DNA of 64,000 nt from Citrus sinensis (Eukaryota > Streptophyta > Magnoliopsida > Sapindales > Rutaceae), in assembly GCF_022201045.2 (NCBI RefSeq), contig NC_068556.1:4752001-4816000 (forward strand). Reading direction: 5' to 3'. The translations under genes were made by a program, and so were the position numbers. The notes beneath the pieces were generated by a model that saw only the letters and a list, made by a program, of their open reading frames with translations, was not told the DNA's origin and made no database searches. Positions within the stretch are counted from its first letter, which is position 1, and each line of letters begins with the position of its first letter. Below, piece after piece: positions 26,906-38,467 of the stretch.

Positions 26906-29519
26906 TTAGGCTTGGAGAACTTGGCAGTGAACAATGTGACTTTTCAGGCGGTTCCTGCCGGCGATGCTTGACCATAGGTTTGTAACTAAAGTCTTGAATT
27001 GCCCTTTCCCAGATATGGTTTCCCACAAATGTTCAGCAGAAGCTCCCCTCTCGCCATTGGATTTTGAAACATCAACCAGAGATATACTCATATTATTACG
27101 GATAATGCATAGTTTACCATTTAGTGGAACAAGAGCTGCTGCCTCCAGAGCTCGAGAATTCCCCAAATGCATCTTACTGTCAATATGTTTGCTCCAAGAA
27201 TCAGTTACTTCATCATAAACCCGGATTTTGCAGCCATCCTTACAGTCCAAAGCATAGAGATGTCTATTAAGGGAAGCACTTGGGTTCCTCCAGCCTGCAA
27301 CCATACCATCATATACCGGGAACCAACTGTCAGTTTCTGGTTGGTATGCCTCGCTCAGAACCTGACGGTGAGATCCAAGCCCCTTCAAGAACCACTTGCC
27401 TTCGTAAACAACTCCAATGAAGGGCACCATTGCTGTGCTCATATCTGAAATAAAAGACCATCTATTCTTGTTGGGATCATAAACTTCAGCTGATCTCAAG
27501 GACCGATGCACCCCTCCATTCTCCCCACCGGCAACATATAAGCAGTTGTTTATGACACAAGAACCAAAAAAATGTCGTCTGCGAAGCATGTCTGGGGCAC
27601 GGTGCCATTTATTAGTCCTTGCACTATAAAAAATAACTCGTCTCATTGAACCTTTTAGAGGGTCTTTGCCACCAAACAAGTACAAGTGACAGCCACTAAG
27701 AACAGCACAACCAAACCCAAGGGCTTCAGAATATTCCTTTGGGATGGGAGGCAGTGGCTGCCAGAGCTGGTATATGGGGTCAAAGGCATGCCATGAAATT
27801 TTCCCCTCTCGATCTCTCTTAATGACATATATCCATTCCTCTGCAATCCCAAGGCTCTTCCGGAGTGAGTAGTAGAAGTTACCAGACAAAAGACGGTGCC
27901 ATCTTTTGCATACCAGACGGAGTTTACAGTGCTCAACCCGTGGGACCCGAATGAGGCAAGCAATAGCAAGATCATCAGGGAGTCCTGGAAGCAAAGGAGA
28001 TTGGTTTCGGCTCCTGCTGCCACTTGCTGGTTTGCTCCTAGTAGGATGAATAGATGGTTTGATGTCTGGTTGAAGACAGAGCTTTGTCCCCGGAACATAC
28101 TTTTTCGCTCCAGCAACAGTTTTGAGGCCAGCATCTACTCTGCATAAACAAGCTGTTGTATCAACCTGCAAAGATAAATGCATGGTGATTAACAACCATC
28201 TTTTTTACTAAACAAAATCCATCACAGGAACCGAATAAAATGAAACATGCTGTAGTCAGCATCAGGTGAAGCTATATGAATGCAGATGCACAAGTTCTTC
28301 ACCTTGTTCTCTATTAACAGAACAACAGCTCCATTGTGATCTAGGATCTTCGCAGAACTTAAACATAAAATCAAAAACCAATATTGTCCAATGCTATGGT
28401 TACTGGCTAACAAAATAACTAACAAAAATCTCTTCAATACTTGAAAATGTTCTTTTTGTTAAAACATATTTTGAAGAAATAAATTGGAAAAATGATATAT
28501 TAATAAACAGATAAAAAAACTTATTCCTTATATATATATATATATATAGGTTAAAAACTAATACGAAATAAGAATATATATATCATGAATTAGGTATTAA
28601 GACTAGTAATGCGACTAGATCTGTGTATTGCAATGATTTGGAGCTTATGCAATGATGCCCGTATTAAGGCAGTGACCAGAGAAATTATAACACAGAATCT
28701 GACTCTAAGAACTTACACATAGGAGAGGGAGAACCAAATTAGTAGATAGGAGTGTCACTGGTTCCTTTACCCATTAAACAGTATATCCCTAAATACATGA
28801 CAATCGTCACACCAATCTTGATCAAGAAAGCAGAAAACCAACATGATACGCTAATGAACATAAAAACAATTACCACGAGAAAAATATGGCCAAAAGTCAG
28901 AGATTAGAAACCATGTCAAAATTCCTCTTCTGAAACCTAAAAGGGGGATGTTTGACTGTAATCAATAATGGACCTCAAAAGAACTCCCTTGATTTGCTTG
29001 AGTGTCCAGCTACAACATTTCGAATGTTTACCAGTGTCAAGAATTCAGGATGTAAAAGCTATGTTTAAAAACAGATACTTCAGGTAAAGTCAAAGAGATC
29101 AGCAATGTTTTGATTATTCAAGACGTGAAGTGTTTGATGACGATTCAAATATGCAGTAGGAATCACTTAGACGTGTTATTTCCATGTTATCATAAATATA
29201 GAAATGGCATCATTCTCTTACTCCATTATGTCAATTCCGAAAATATATGCTTGACAAGATGACAGACCAAGGTTCAAGATGGATAGTTCAGACAGCTCAC
29301 CTTCACCATCTATTGGTAAATACTAAGCAAGTTTCAGAAAAAGGATCTTCAGAAAGAAAAATATAACACACAAATACGTATGAGGATCTAGGAGCTCCCA
29401 ATGTAAAAACAACATCAAAATGGATAAGTATGTGTATGAGTGTGACAAAATTCAAAGTAGCAAATTAGGAGAAGGGTAGATAAACAATTTACCAGAGGAG
29501 GTTGAATCATTCTGTCCAT
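26906..29519 (-). CDS. F-box/kelch-repeat protein (At1g55270/SAGL1-like)
   Basis: Two exons: 29519-29493 (MDRMIQPPL) and 28165-26906, separated by a 1.33-kb GT-AG intron; 428 residues. The F-box lies at about residues 68-107 (LPGLPDDLAIACLIRVPRVE, then LRLVCKRWHRLL). Kelch repeats follow, each with the GG dipeptide or its spaced Y/W partners: CHLYLFGGKDPLKGSMRRVI, NNCLYVAGGENGGVHRSLRS, GKWFLKGLGSHRQV and NRHLYALDCKDG. F-box proteins link substrates to the SKP1-CUL1 ubiquitin ligase. The Arabidopsis relative At1g55270 has been linked to turnover of phenylpropanoid and wax enzymes, as I recall it. The short first exon was chosen because it restores the family N-terminus; the alternative in-frame ATG lies inside the intron. 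Confidence 0.95.
28529..28548. repeat. (TA)n microsatellite in F-box/kelch intron
   Basis: About ten TA units in the intron of the F-box/kelch gene. A smaller TA run lies at about 30500-30510. Confidence 0.8.
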
Positions 29520-31854
29520 TTATCTCCTTCCAAGAACTTGCCAAAACCAAACTTAGCACAAAACCCCCTTTCAAAATCAAGTTCTTATCTTCCGGTCATC
29601 ACACTTAGTCGCTCACAGATAATAGACAGAATTAATATATGCATAGCTCTACATCCAAAATTCTCCAAGACTTTGAAAAAGAGGAAAAAAAATATGATCT
29701 TTTCGCTTTCCAATCTTCCAAAATCCCAAATCAAAGATGCTCACAGCTAAGCAAAGACCGGTTCAATATCACAATCACAAATGGTGATAATATATAGAAG
29801 AGTCAAAACCCAAGAACAACAGTAACCAAAGTTGATCACAACACAAACCCAACATCATTACCACATTATACCCAAAACCCATCTTCAAAATGAAAAACCC
29901 ACATAGAAAAACCTTCCATGGTATCCAAAGAGAGAAATCAGAAACCCCAAAAACTTATCGTGTCATCAAAAGTTCGAAACTTTGAGAAAGAATAAACAAC
30001 AATAGCTCAAATGCGAGACAGCAAGAAAATGGGGGCAAAGCAAAGGAGAGCACTGAAAGAGGAGATGGAGACCCTTCCCTCTCTCACCATAAATCTTCTT
30101 CAGTGGAGTTGAGGGCCCATCACACTTCAATTCAATGGCACAACCTACCAAGCACAAAAACAAAAGCGTGTAAATTCAACAAGGAAAGAAGGAAAAAGCA
30201 AAACCTAAACCATTAAAAAGGAAGAGAAGTTATGAAACAAAATGACACAGTGGGTGGGTTGTTTTTATTTGGAAAGAATGAAGAACAAGTCACAAGAAGA
30301 TTGGAAGATAGTTTTTGTTCGAGAGCTGGGCAAAAGATAGTTTAGTTTAAAGAAAATATTTATTAGTATCGAAAGAAAGTTTTAGACGGAGGCAGGTAAG
30401 TGTAATTTTTTCCTCACAATTGGAAAAATAATGAAAACAGACAAAGATTCAAAAATAAATATTTGGGTCCCGCAGCTCCGCAGCTTCCCAACTCCACTAA
30501 TATATATATACATATATAATATTATTTATAAAAGATTTTCTGATGTATGTTATGTTGTTGACCCACCGCATCTCGTTAACAAATGTAAACATGATTCTGC
30601 GAAAAGGGTATTTCGGTCATTACACGAGTAGGGCTTCAACATCCTATGCCTATGCCGATGGGGGTTAATGGTTATGCTCAGATTGGGCCACGGTCAGTGT
30701 AGACACTGATGGCTAGTAAGATTACTGAGTGATTGGACCGTGATAGCCACCGGCCATCCCATCTTTCTTTCTTTTTCTTTTTTTTCTGTTTTTCATTGTG
30801 TTAGTAAATTCTCGGGTGTTATTTTTAGTAAGTATTTTATGTTCCTAATTACCATATGGTTACTTAGATCAGAAGTTCAATGAATCAAATTTATCATATG
30901 GTACAAATAACGTGTTGTAAGCCTACAAGTACACATATTTATAATGATAATGGCCCAAAGTTAATGTTAAAAATTAAAGTCAAAATAACCTAAAGTGCAT
31001 TTATAATTCATAAAATCTTACTTATAATGGAAAAAATCATACGAGTATCTCATTTTGCTCATATGAACACATACACGCAAGTCAACTCCGTGTGAGTTCT
31101 AATCTTGCTCCAAAGTTAGCATCATATAATGAGATGTTTGTTTTGCAAATGGCACCACTCATTTTTAATCATTGCCCTCTTGCCGAGGGCGGTTCCTTCG
31201 GAAATATGTGTTTGCGGAAAGAGAACTTTGCAAGTAGCCATCAGCTACTCAAAGTAAGAAACTTTGAAATTTCAACGTAGGTAAATGTTTTACTGAAAGA
31301 AAAAAAAAAAAAAAAGTCCAAAAACTCTTATTTTTCTTTTGGCAAAATCCACTTTTTTTTTTTTAAAAAAAAATCATCTTTATGTTAACAACTTTTTTCA
31401 TCAAAATTAATGTTAATTTTCATTTATTTTTCAGCTTCGGATTTGCTTATTATGAAAAGATCAGAATATTACTTTAAAAGAAAAAAAAAATGTAATGTAA
31501 CATCAGGAAAATTCTGGCGAATTTTAAAACTTGAGGAAGAAGAAAATAATTAATTTCCACAAACGAGGTCATTGTCTCATTAATTGAATTAAGAAAAATG
31601 GACTAAACGTATTAATGGAATTGATTGATGTAAAGAATTGCAACTTAAGTTTGTCAATTTGCGAATGAACTTACTCATCGCGGACTGGCAAGACAGCAAT
31701 GCAAAACTAGATACGTAAGAGACCATGTGCACCATTGAAATAAGCGATCTCTTTTTGATCTTATCGTTTCCTTTAAAAGTCTCGAGACTTTTGCTTTCAT
31801 GAACTCAAAACTGTTTTTTAGACAAATCAGAGGTTTATGATGAAAATCTGTGTG
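29520..31854. other. 5' leader and upstream region of the F-box/kelch gene
   Basis: 29520-30300 reads on the minus strand as a pyrimidine-rich leader (e.g. 30041-30090) and probably holds the 5' UTR, possibly with an intron. From 30300 on the sequence is AT-rich spacer with homopolymer runs at ~31299-31314 and ~31360. No gene is supported. Confidence 0.35.
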
Positions 31855-32689
31855 CGTGTGTGTGTGTGTTTGGTTCGCTTTTTTCGGTTTTTGATTCGAT
31901 TTACAACCCGTTCGGGTTTAAGAATTCAATCCAAATAGGTTAGGAAAATTATTTTAATTCGGTGCGGTTCGGATTTGAATTCGGTTCAGATTTATAATTT
32001 GGTTCGGTCTGGGGTTGTAAATTTTAGGTTAATAATTCAATTCATATTACTAATTCGGGTTAGACCAATATTAGTAATAAAAAAAAGAAAATTAAACAAA
32101 AAAAAAAAAGCAAATGATGAAATATTTATGTTATCAAAACACCAAATTAAACATCAAAATCAAATATTCCACTACAAGTTACAACAATAAAAGAAAATAA
32201 CAATAAAGAAAGTAGCTTCCAAATTACAATTCCAATTTCTAAGTCATGAAGTTAATCAAGTAAATAAAAACAACTATAAAATTTTTGAATTAAAATAAAA
32301 TGATCTCCATTTCTCCATTAAAAAAAACAGAAAATGATGAAGCAGACAAGTTCATTATGCAAAAAGAAAAGCAAATAAGTTCATAATGCAACAATTAAAC
32401 TCCACCGAACAAGCATCAACAACCAACGTATATATTAATCCTTTATTCTGTTTGTCAAATCTTGAATTGGGGATTGGGTTTGTTAATTAAAACTGGTTGT
32501 GTGTAATGCAATTGAATAAAGGAAACGAGTTTTTTTTTTTTTTTAATTAAAGAGTTAAAACTGATCGGGTCTGAAGACTGAGGATATAACTCGTTCGGGT
32601 TTTGGAGTTGACCCGAACCGATCTGAAAATCGAATAAAATTTCAAGTTCGATTCAGTTCGGATCAACCCGACCCGAACGCCCACCCATA
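31855..32689. mobile_element. Degenerate hAT-like non-autonomous element with TTCGG-rich ends
   Basis: The left end is rich in TTCGGTTCGG-type motifs (TTCGGTGCGGTTCGGATT near 31958). The right end read inward gives TGGGTGGGCGTTCGGGTCGG and further GGTTCGGGTC motifs. The centre (32050-32540) is A-rich and non-coding. GC-rich subterminal repeats around an AT-rich core are typical of hAT derivatives. The left terminus has merged with a (TG)n run at about 31854-31870, and no target duplication is readable, so both edges are approximate. Confidence 0.5.
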
Positions 32690-33358
32690 AGGGGCATCTC
32701 TCATTGAATAGTCGTATGCAATACATTATTCTCTTTATCCTCGGCAGTACTGTTTGAAAAGAGATTGGTGAATGGTTGATGCTTTTTTTTCTTTTTCTTC
32801 TTTTGGGCGACATCACTATCTGAAAATGGTTAATCTCTATGAGAATTTCAGTTTGTTATCTGATGAAATGATGTAAACCTACAAAATTATTCTCAGCACT
32901 ATGCTTGGAATTATCAAAGTGTTCACTTTTTCTTTTTGTGAAGCGAAATGTTGAGAGGTGTGTTTCTCAAATTGGGGGACAAGACATAGTTGAGGTCTTT
33001 GTGGGGCTTAATAAAAGTCATTCAAGTGGGCTTCACTTTTACTTTCTTCTCATGCACAACATTGTTTATCCCACGCTCCAAAACCCAGCAGAAAAGTTAT
33101 GGTCATAAATCTAGGATTAGCCTAAATAATCTTCTGTGACGAAGCTAAAGCCTAAAGCGAGAGATAAACAAGATCCCAGCTTCTCGAGTCTGTCATTTAG
33201 TCAAAATTTGATAGACATTAAAACAGCAATTTATGTTCCTCTGCATGAGAACTTTGAAACAACAGAATTTACGCCTAAAATTTGATGCCATTTGTCCAAA
33301 CTCTAGCTATGCGCAGATGTCCTACATGCATGAACTTGGCAAAGCCTACTGAGAGTTC
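32690..33358. other. Spacer without recognised features
   Basis: No gene or repeat with readable ends was recognised. Confidence 0.25.
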
Positions 33359-33361
33359 TTA

Positions 33362-33553
33362 GCCCATATTCGGTTGGAAGAAATGAGAGCAGATGAGAGG
33401 AATGAAAATGAGAGAAAGGAGAGAAAATGAGAGAAAAAAATATCAATTTCATTTTCATTATTTAGTTTAATATAAAATTCATCTTTTCTACTCTTATTTC
33501 TTTCTCCTCTTTTTCTCTCCTCTCCTTTTATTTCTTTAAAACTAAACTTACCA
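33362..33553. mobile_element. Short Tourist-like MITE, purine/pyrimidine arms
   Basis: A 192-bp inverted-repeat sequence: GGTTGGAAGAAATGAGAG on the left and, read inward from the right, AGTTTTAAAGAAATAAAAG. Arms are purine-rich on the left and pyrimidine-rich on the right. TTA flanks both sides (33359-33361, 33554-33556), fitting PIF/Harbinger. Terminal identity is modest, so this is an old copy. Confidence 0.6.
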
Positions 33554-33556
33554 TTA

Positions 33557-34558
33557 AATTTTAGCTAATTTTTATAGGCTGGTTTAACGCTTTTGGCGCT
33601 CGTCTTTTGCTTCTCTTTTAACAGAAATACAAAGTTTCACGGGACACTCCAGAAACGTGGAGTTGGTACAGTTTCTAGTCACTGCTGATATCTTTGGCTT
33701 CAAATTTCTCACCTAATCAATGTTGTCTTCGTTCAAATGGATGAGCATCTGTGTATTGTCGTCTACAGTCGAAAGCACAAGCAGCATGATAAAACAAACG
33801 GCTGATAACTGATAAAGAGTCCGTCATTAAGTATACTAATGCCTTTGCATTGCTGGCAATTTCACGAGCTGTCTCCACGTGTTGCATGAAAAACAAGTTT
33901 CATTCAAGCAAATCAAGCCAGCCTCTTACTTTTGCACAAAAGAGTTCTCAGTGCTCTGGTAAAGCGAGATGGCTCACAATAATTGACTACGGCACTGAAA
34001 CTGGGAATTGCACCCACTCGTTGATCTCTTAAAAATGAATAATATTCTAGACTCCCGAGTATGTCTGTGCAATGACAAAGCAATGAATTTGTTCTAAGTG
34101 ACCCAACCAACCAAATAACCAAGGAGAAAAGAAAACCAGAGATCAGAGGTAGTTTTAACAAGAAATTTTTTATTTCACAACTATTAATTCCAGTGTGCGA
34201 CAGAATATAGTATAACAAAAGTGTGGCAAAATTACCAAAGAATGTCAACCGAACTCAACTGTGTGTCTACAACTAAATGATTCCCACAGGCACCTGACCA
34301 AAAAAAAATAAAAGAGACCATGCTATGACAGCAACAGAACTATGAGATCACCTTCAACTGTGCATCATCAAAATAACATGTCTAAAAGCTGACTGAATAA
34401 AAGACAATCAGCTATTATCTTTGTTAACCATGATATGGTAGTCAATGCTCTGGATGCATCACAGTTTGGGAAGCAAAACTTCAATATGTAACCAGCGCCC
34501 TCATCCGTCTATCTCTTTATCTAAGTCAGTATCATTACTTACATCATCTTCAGGAAGT
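33557..34558. other. Spacer and 3' UTR of the TMEM128-like gene
   Basis: The right part should hold the 3' UTR of the minus-strand gene ending at 34559. Short overlapping frames near 33850-34250 occur on both strands and carry no motif. Confidence 0.3.
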
Positions 34559-36769
34559 CTAATCTATGCGGAATGCATCATTTTGTGGTCTCAATGTCCC
34601 AATCATAGAATGGGGGAATATAACCATGGAAGCCATAAACAATGTGAACTGCGGTAAAATAAACAGTAATTAGGCAGTCTCCATGATTATAATATTATAC
34701 ACCCATAAAAATTCATAAAACGTACCAAGAGAGGAAGGGTCAGAAAACTCCAAATTGGCCACAGAGCAAAGGAAAGCCTAATTGGACAAGAAGTTAGCTG
34801 AGCAGATATAGTCTCATAAATTCCATGTCATAAGCTTTTAAAGAAGATGAATAAAATGGTTCCTCTTACAAGAAAAAAGAGACAACTCCAAGCAGGGTAA
34901 CATATGGCAAAGCAGAGATACAGAATGATTCCCACTTCTCATCAAATCTCCTGACGTTCCACACTAACATACTTGTATAAAAGAAGAAGGCAACATTCAA
35001 CCCAACTAATACCATCCCGAGGTACAGAGGTAATCTACAGCAGAAATCAAAGACACATAAATAAACATACAGTTTCTCAATCTTGGGCAGTTAAACATAT
35101 AAAGAAGAGTTCTATTGTACTTTTCACTGCAGAAAGTAGAATCTTCTAATACGTGGTCATAGCCATAACAAACTAGTGCTGGATGATGAAATTAGCAACT
35201 GATGAAGAGAATAAGCCAATGATTTGGTTGAATTGGAAATACTCCACCCTATACAGCAAAAGATGCCCTAACTGAAGTGAAATCACATCATACAGAATAT
35301 CCAATATGTTGGTTCAATTGGAATCCTCCATTTATTACAGCAAAAGCTACTGTAACTAGAAAAGCTTTAAAAAAATACATTATATGCAATATGCCAAAGA
35401 GTTTGTTAAATGGGATCTCCCCACTTTATAGTGATAAAGTTAAAAAGAAAGTTTTAATGAGAGTAAAGCTAACTAGAGTAGACCTAAGCTCTTATGTAAC
35501 TGAAACAATTCCATAGACATTAAAAAATAGGCGAGACTTGACATTCATGAAATATGCAACTTCATCATTATAAATTAATGAAGACTGAAAATTTTATCTG
35601 ATACCTAGTAAGAGAATGCTACCATAACGGATCGGTATAAATTGAAGACATTCAAGCAAATCAAAACAAAAAGGAAACACATGAATAAATAAAAGAGATA
35701 AACATGAATTGCATGAACGAGATAACACTTGAGTCTGCTCCCCAAGAAGGACTGCTACTTTTCTTACTACAATAATTTCATACTTCATAAGCCACAGAAC
35801 TCAACACCTATGTTGAAGGCAGAAATTCCTGGTGTTTGAATATTGAAAACCTTAAAGTGGGACCAGGAAACAAATTGACACTGACATAATTCCTTAATAC
35901 TCTGATCAGATCCTGTAGGAGATATAAGTTTAACTTTGTTATTGACTGTTTCAAGCCAATTCTATTTTGTGCAACTGCATTCATAGGTTTTCATAAGAAT
36001 CTTCCCTAAGTTACATTATACCCAGTTTTAAGCATGCATATGAATGCAATAACTCTGTAACATTTAACACTATCGCAAAAGTAGTAAGCCGTGTTCCTCA
36101 GATGTTAAATATCAAAACTCACATAAAGATAAAAATCACCAGAGTTCAAAAAAAATATTTCATACTTGAGGATGCGCACTATGATGATAATATCTCACGC
36201 TCCATAATCATACCTAACATTCCAAATTATGCTTTACAATCAAGAGTAGTCTCTTTCCCAGTCATGCAGTTCATTCAGTTTTTAATACTAGAAGAATTTC
36301 AGGCAGTTGAACCTGACATACATGAATGCGATAAAAATATTTGAAAACATAAACCAATACAAACACTCAATAATAGGGAATAAACAGTTGCAAGTAACAG
36401 AATCCCATAACCCACTACCACATAGAACTTACAGCAGAAAACAACTGAACCATGTTTCGTCCAGCATTAAATCAACAACACAGAATCAAATAACAAAGGA
36501 TGAATTTACCTTCGAATTCGCTCGTCATGCCACAAAAGATAGATGAAATTAGAATGCCGGTCACCATAATAGATAATAAACAATGCAGAAGCAATCCAAA
36601 GCACATTCTCCAAAATCTCAACCCACGTTTTCGCTCTAGGAATTGACGGTGAAAAAGGCTGTGGCCTAGAGCATGCATCATCTTCAAGATCATCACCACT
36701 CGAGGCATAGCCCTGACTATGCCTTTGCCTCATATATCCACCAGCTACCGGGGTACTCCCGCCAGACAT
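34559..36769 (-). CDS. TMEM128-like four-helix membrane protein
   Basis: Four minus-strand exons join in frame: 36769-36510, 35034-34870, 34777-34726 and 34648-34559, giving 188 residues with GT-AG introns. The N-terminal ~45 residues are polar (MSGGSTPVAGGYMRQRHSQG, then DDLEDDACSRPQPFSP). Four hydrophobic segments follow: VLWIASALFIIYY, MVLVGLNVAFFFYTSML, ALPYVTLLGVVSFFL with LSFALWPIWSFLTLPLL, and FTLFMASMVIF. The tail ends GTLRPQNDAFRID. Between helices 2 and 3 lies the conserved-looking VWNVRRFDEKWE. The layout matches the small eukaryotic TMEM128 family, an endoplasmic-reticulum membrane protein of unknown biochemical role. I am sure it is a real gene and fairly sure of the family. Confidence 0.85.
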
Positions 36770-38467
36770 TTTATTTCACTCACAGTAAAAGAATCACGAC
36801 TAAGAGAAAACAAGAATCAATAGAACCTCTCCAATTTGTAAACCCACTTGTGAAATTCAATTGTCCATAGAATCTAAGCATAAATCATGTATCTTTTCAA
36901 TTTCTAGAAAATCACCACCCAATGCCACCATCACGTTGGTTCCATATAATTCATTGAAAAGAAAAAAAAAATCGAATGCAAAACTTAAAGAAGAAAGAAG
37001 AAAAGAATTCAATCAATCAAATCAATGAATCTTGCATCATTTTTAAACCCATTAAATAAATCAAATTCCTAACAAACCCCAGCTCATAAATGTGATCATT
37101 AACTTGAAAAAAAAAAAAGAATTTCAAAACTTAAATTTAAACAACAAACCCCTATAGAGCCCCGGAAAATCTTAAAACCCCACAATTGAGATTCAAAATT
37201 CTCTTCGATGTCCACGTAGCAATTCCTTTGGTTTCACCGGTATGCTGCGGTTAATTAATGCGAAAGAGGCAAAACGACAGGGGTAATAAAGTCCTTTTAT
37301 TTTTCTATTTTGTGCTGCGCGTGTTTCTTGTTGGTGACGATATGGGATCTACCATTATTTGTAACGGAATGTTGAAGAATATAAAAAAGCGAATTGATGG
37401 GGAGCAAAGCAACCGAGAGGGCAAGAGAGGATACTTTTCGTGTTGTGCCTTTTTAAGATTTTTTATTTTGGAACTTTCTACATTATAATTCAATAAGCTT
37501 TTTTTTTTTTTTTTTTTTTTTTGGGAATATCTTTCTCTTCATTTTTCTTGTCAAATTTGAGAAATTTAATTATGGGTTTTCATGTTGATTCGGTGGTTAA
37601 TCAACTTAGATCATTGATCGATCACATTGAATTGATGATTACCGGATCTTCAGAACGTGTCACGTGCTGATTGGTAAGAATCTGATGTGTAAAATTGAAA
37701 AGGAGTATTTTGTTCCTTGTCAAAGTGTCGTGTCATTTTGGGTAAGCAATAGGTGGTGGATTAGTTAGGTGGATCATCACGCTTTCATCACTCCGTTTGT
37801 AATAATTAGTGATCATCTTCCCATACAAGCTTAACCCAGAAAAAAAAAAAAAAAAAAAAGTCTCTTGCTTTTCTATGTGAATCACATTTACAACCTGGAG
37901 GGTGGAACAGGGATTCATAACCTCAGCATAAACAAAAAGTTAAAAAGAATGAGAGGCTTCTTCAATTTAGGACTTTGCTAGCTTACAGAATCTGTAAGTT
38001 ACAGACTGCAGCATGAGCCGTTGGATGTGGTTGAACGTGGAGTGAGAAATTAAACAATGGAAAATCGGATGGTGGGCAGGTGGGAGATGTTAGTTACAGA
38101 GTCTGCACCATAGACTGGTCCATTAGCATCAGAAGTCAAAATCTCAATAAACCCACTTTGACTTGATGGAAATAAATAAGATGATAAAGACGGTTAACCA
38201 TCCCAACAAATGGGAGGAATTGTGACAATTAAATGCTACAACTCTTGTTTTGTCCTAACTTTAAAATACTCCCCCACAAATAAAAAAGAAAAAAAAAATT
38301 CCCCATTTACAGCCATATCTATAACCGGTCTATACAGATACAGAGAATCAACTACTAGAATCACGTCTCCTATAAGAAAATAACGTATGAAAACTAATGA
38401 TACATGAAACATGACCGACTACAAAAGAAAATAAGAGTTAATTTAAACAAGTGTGAGAGATGTATGA
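36770..38467. other. Upstream of TMEM128-like gene to 3' end of MED17
   Basis: 36770-37250 should hold the 5' UTR and promoter of the TMEM128-like gene. A T-run lies at 37499-37522 and an A-run at about 37839-37859. A weak inverted pair (GTTACAGACTGCA near 38000 and TGCAGACTCTGTAAC on the other strand near 38095-38109) may be a decayed MITE. 38150-38467 should contain the MED17 3' UTR. Confidence 0.35.

Noticed and set aside
27655-28134. Long minus-strand frame overlapping the F-box/kelch exon
   Set aside because: It is a shadow in another frame of the kelch coding sequence and has no motif of its own.
28166-28195. ATG at 28195 giving the F-box/kelch protein the start MLITMHLSLQ
   Set aside because: A TTTGCAG acceptor sits just before VDTTACLCRV, and an upstream exon MDRMIQPPL with a GT donor restores the family N-terminus.
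36102-36546. Overlapping plus-strand frames inside the first intron of the TMEM128-like gene
   Set aside because: They lie in an intron of the opposite strand and show no motif.
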